Positions 5,425-5,611 of a stretch of DNA of 5,611 bases are shown one piece after another; the first letter of the stretch is position 1, and the number at the start of each line of letters is the position of its first letter. A program made the translations under genes and the position numbers. Below the pieces are notes generated by a model. It was not told where the DNA came from, did not search any database, and saw only the letters and a list, made by a program, of their open reading frames with translations. The DNA comes from Candidatus Odinarchaeota archaeon (GTDB lineage: Archaea; Asgardarchaeota; Baldrarchaeia; Baldrarchaeales; DXJG01). The DNA lies in contig JAGGSW010000109.1 in the NCBI GenBank assembly GCA_021158895.1, positions 1 through 5,611 of the forward strand, given 5' to 3'.

Positions 5425-5611
5425 GAAAGAAAACATAACCCAACAAAAACTTAACAAAGCCGAAATAATATTCAAAAATTAAAAAACTACCAATTTAAAC
5501 AAAAACAAAATATCTAGACCCTTTACAACCCCTAAACCCAAACTAAATAACAACCATCAAATAAGAAATACATAAAGACAATAATCATCTTCACAAAAAG
5601 CCGACAAATAT
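5425..5611. other. Gene-free, A-rich and G-poor stretch at the right edge
   Basis: No credible gene is seen here on either strand; the longest readable pieces are short, low-complexity and lack ribosome sites. Counting 5401-5611 by hand gives about 117 A, 42 C, 42 T and 10 G, a strong strand bias. Read on the minus strand the region is rich in T tracts, for example opposite A5 at 5445-5449, A5 at 5474-5478, A6 at 5481-5486 and A5 at 5501-5505. This suits a multiple T-tract termination zone for a minus-strand gene lying to the right of the window. The 8-base AAAGCCGA occurs twice, at 5456-5463 and 5597-5604. Confidence 0.4.

Noticed and set aside
5523..5542. CCCCTAAACCCAAAC resembling a telomere-type repeat
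   Set aside because: It occurs once, not in tandem, in a C/A-rich stretch where such a match is likely by chance.
5519..5588. Tiny minus-strand hydrophobic frame upstream of iorA (about 18 codons from an ATG)
   Set aside because: No ribosome site, composition follows the T-rich strand bias, and no family or conservation can be claimed.
1..5611. Mobile elements, CRISPR arrays, tRNA or rRNA genes
   Set aside because: No transposase or integrase frame, no regularly spaced repeats, and no cloverleaf or rRNA-like sequence was recognised.

Overview
The window looks archaeal. The evidence is an indolepyruvate ferredoxin oxidoreductase gene pair, an F420-type luciferase-like (LLM) reductase gene, G-rich Shine-Dalgarno sites (GGGGGT, GGTGGT, GGGAGG), TATA boxes of the TTTATTAA type at archaeal spacing, and T-tract terminators. 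Base composition is moderately AT-rich. The sequence alone does not fix the lineage; an anaerobic, peptide- or amino-acid-using or methanogen-related archaeon would fit.

Layout, left to right. (1) At 1-276 on the minus strand is the start of a gene that runs off the left edge; it resembles a xylose-isomerase-like TIM barrel. (2) At 346-1254 (minus) is a complete metallo-beta-lactamase-fold hydrolase with a C-terminal winged-helix-like tail. (3) At 1319-2402 (minus) is one LLM-class oxidoreductase gene read in two pieces, because one extra base near 1960-1963 breaks the frame. These three minus-strand genes have gaps of 64-69 bases and may be one transcription unit. (4) At 2403-2568 is a divergent promoter region. 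(5) At 2569-2796 (plus) is a small two-cluster ferredoxin whose first cluster motif has His in place of the second Cys. (6) At 2806-2827 is a perfect palindrome of T6/A6 tracts between convergent genes, probably a terminator for both. (7) At 2864-3463 and 3466-5376/5394 (minus) are iorB and iorA, nearly abutting. (8) From 5395 to the right edge there is no gene; this stretch is very rich in A and poor in G on the plus strand.

How the genes work together: IorA and IorB form the enzyme that oxidatively decarboxylates aryl pyruvates (from aromatic amino acid transamination) to aryl-acetyl-CoA and passes electrons to ferredoxin. The convergent ferredoxin is a candidate electron partner; this rests on position and on a similar TATA element, not on direct proof. 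The LLM, MBL and TIM-barrel genes have no assignable substrate. I do not see an undescribed system here. The points most worth checking are the frameshift, the His-substituted ferredoxin cluster, and the strand-skewed right end.
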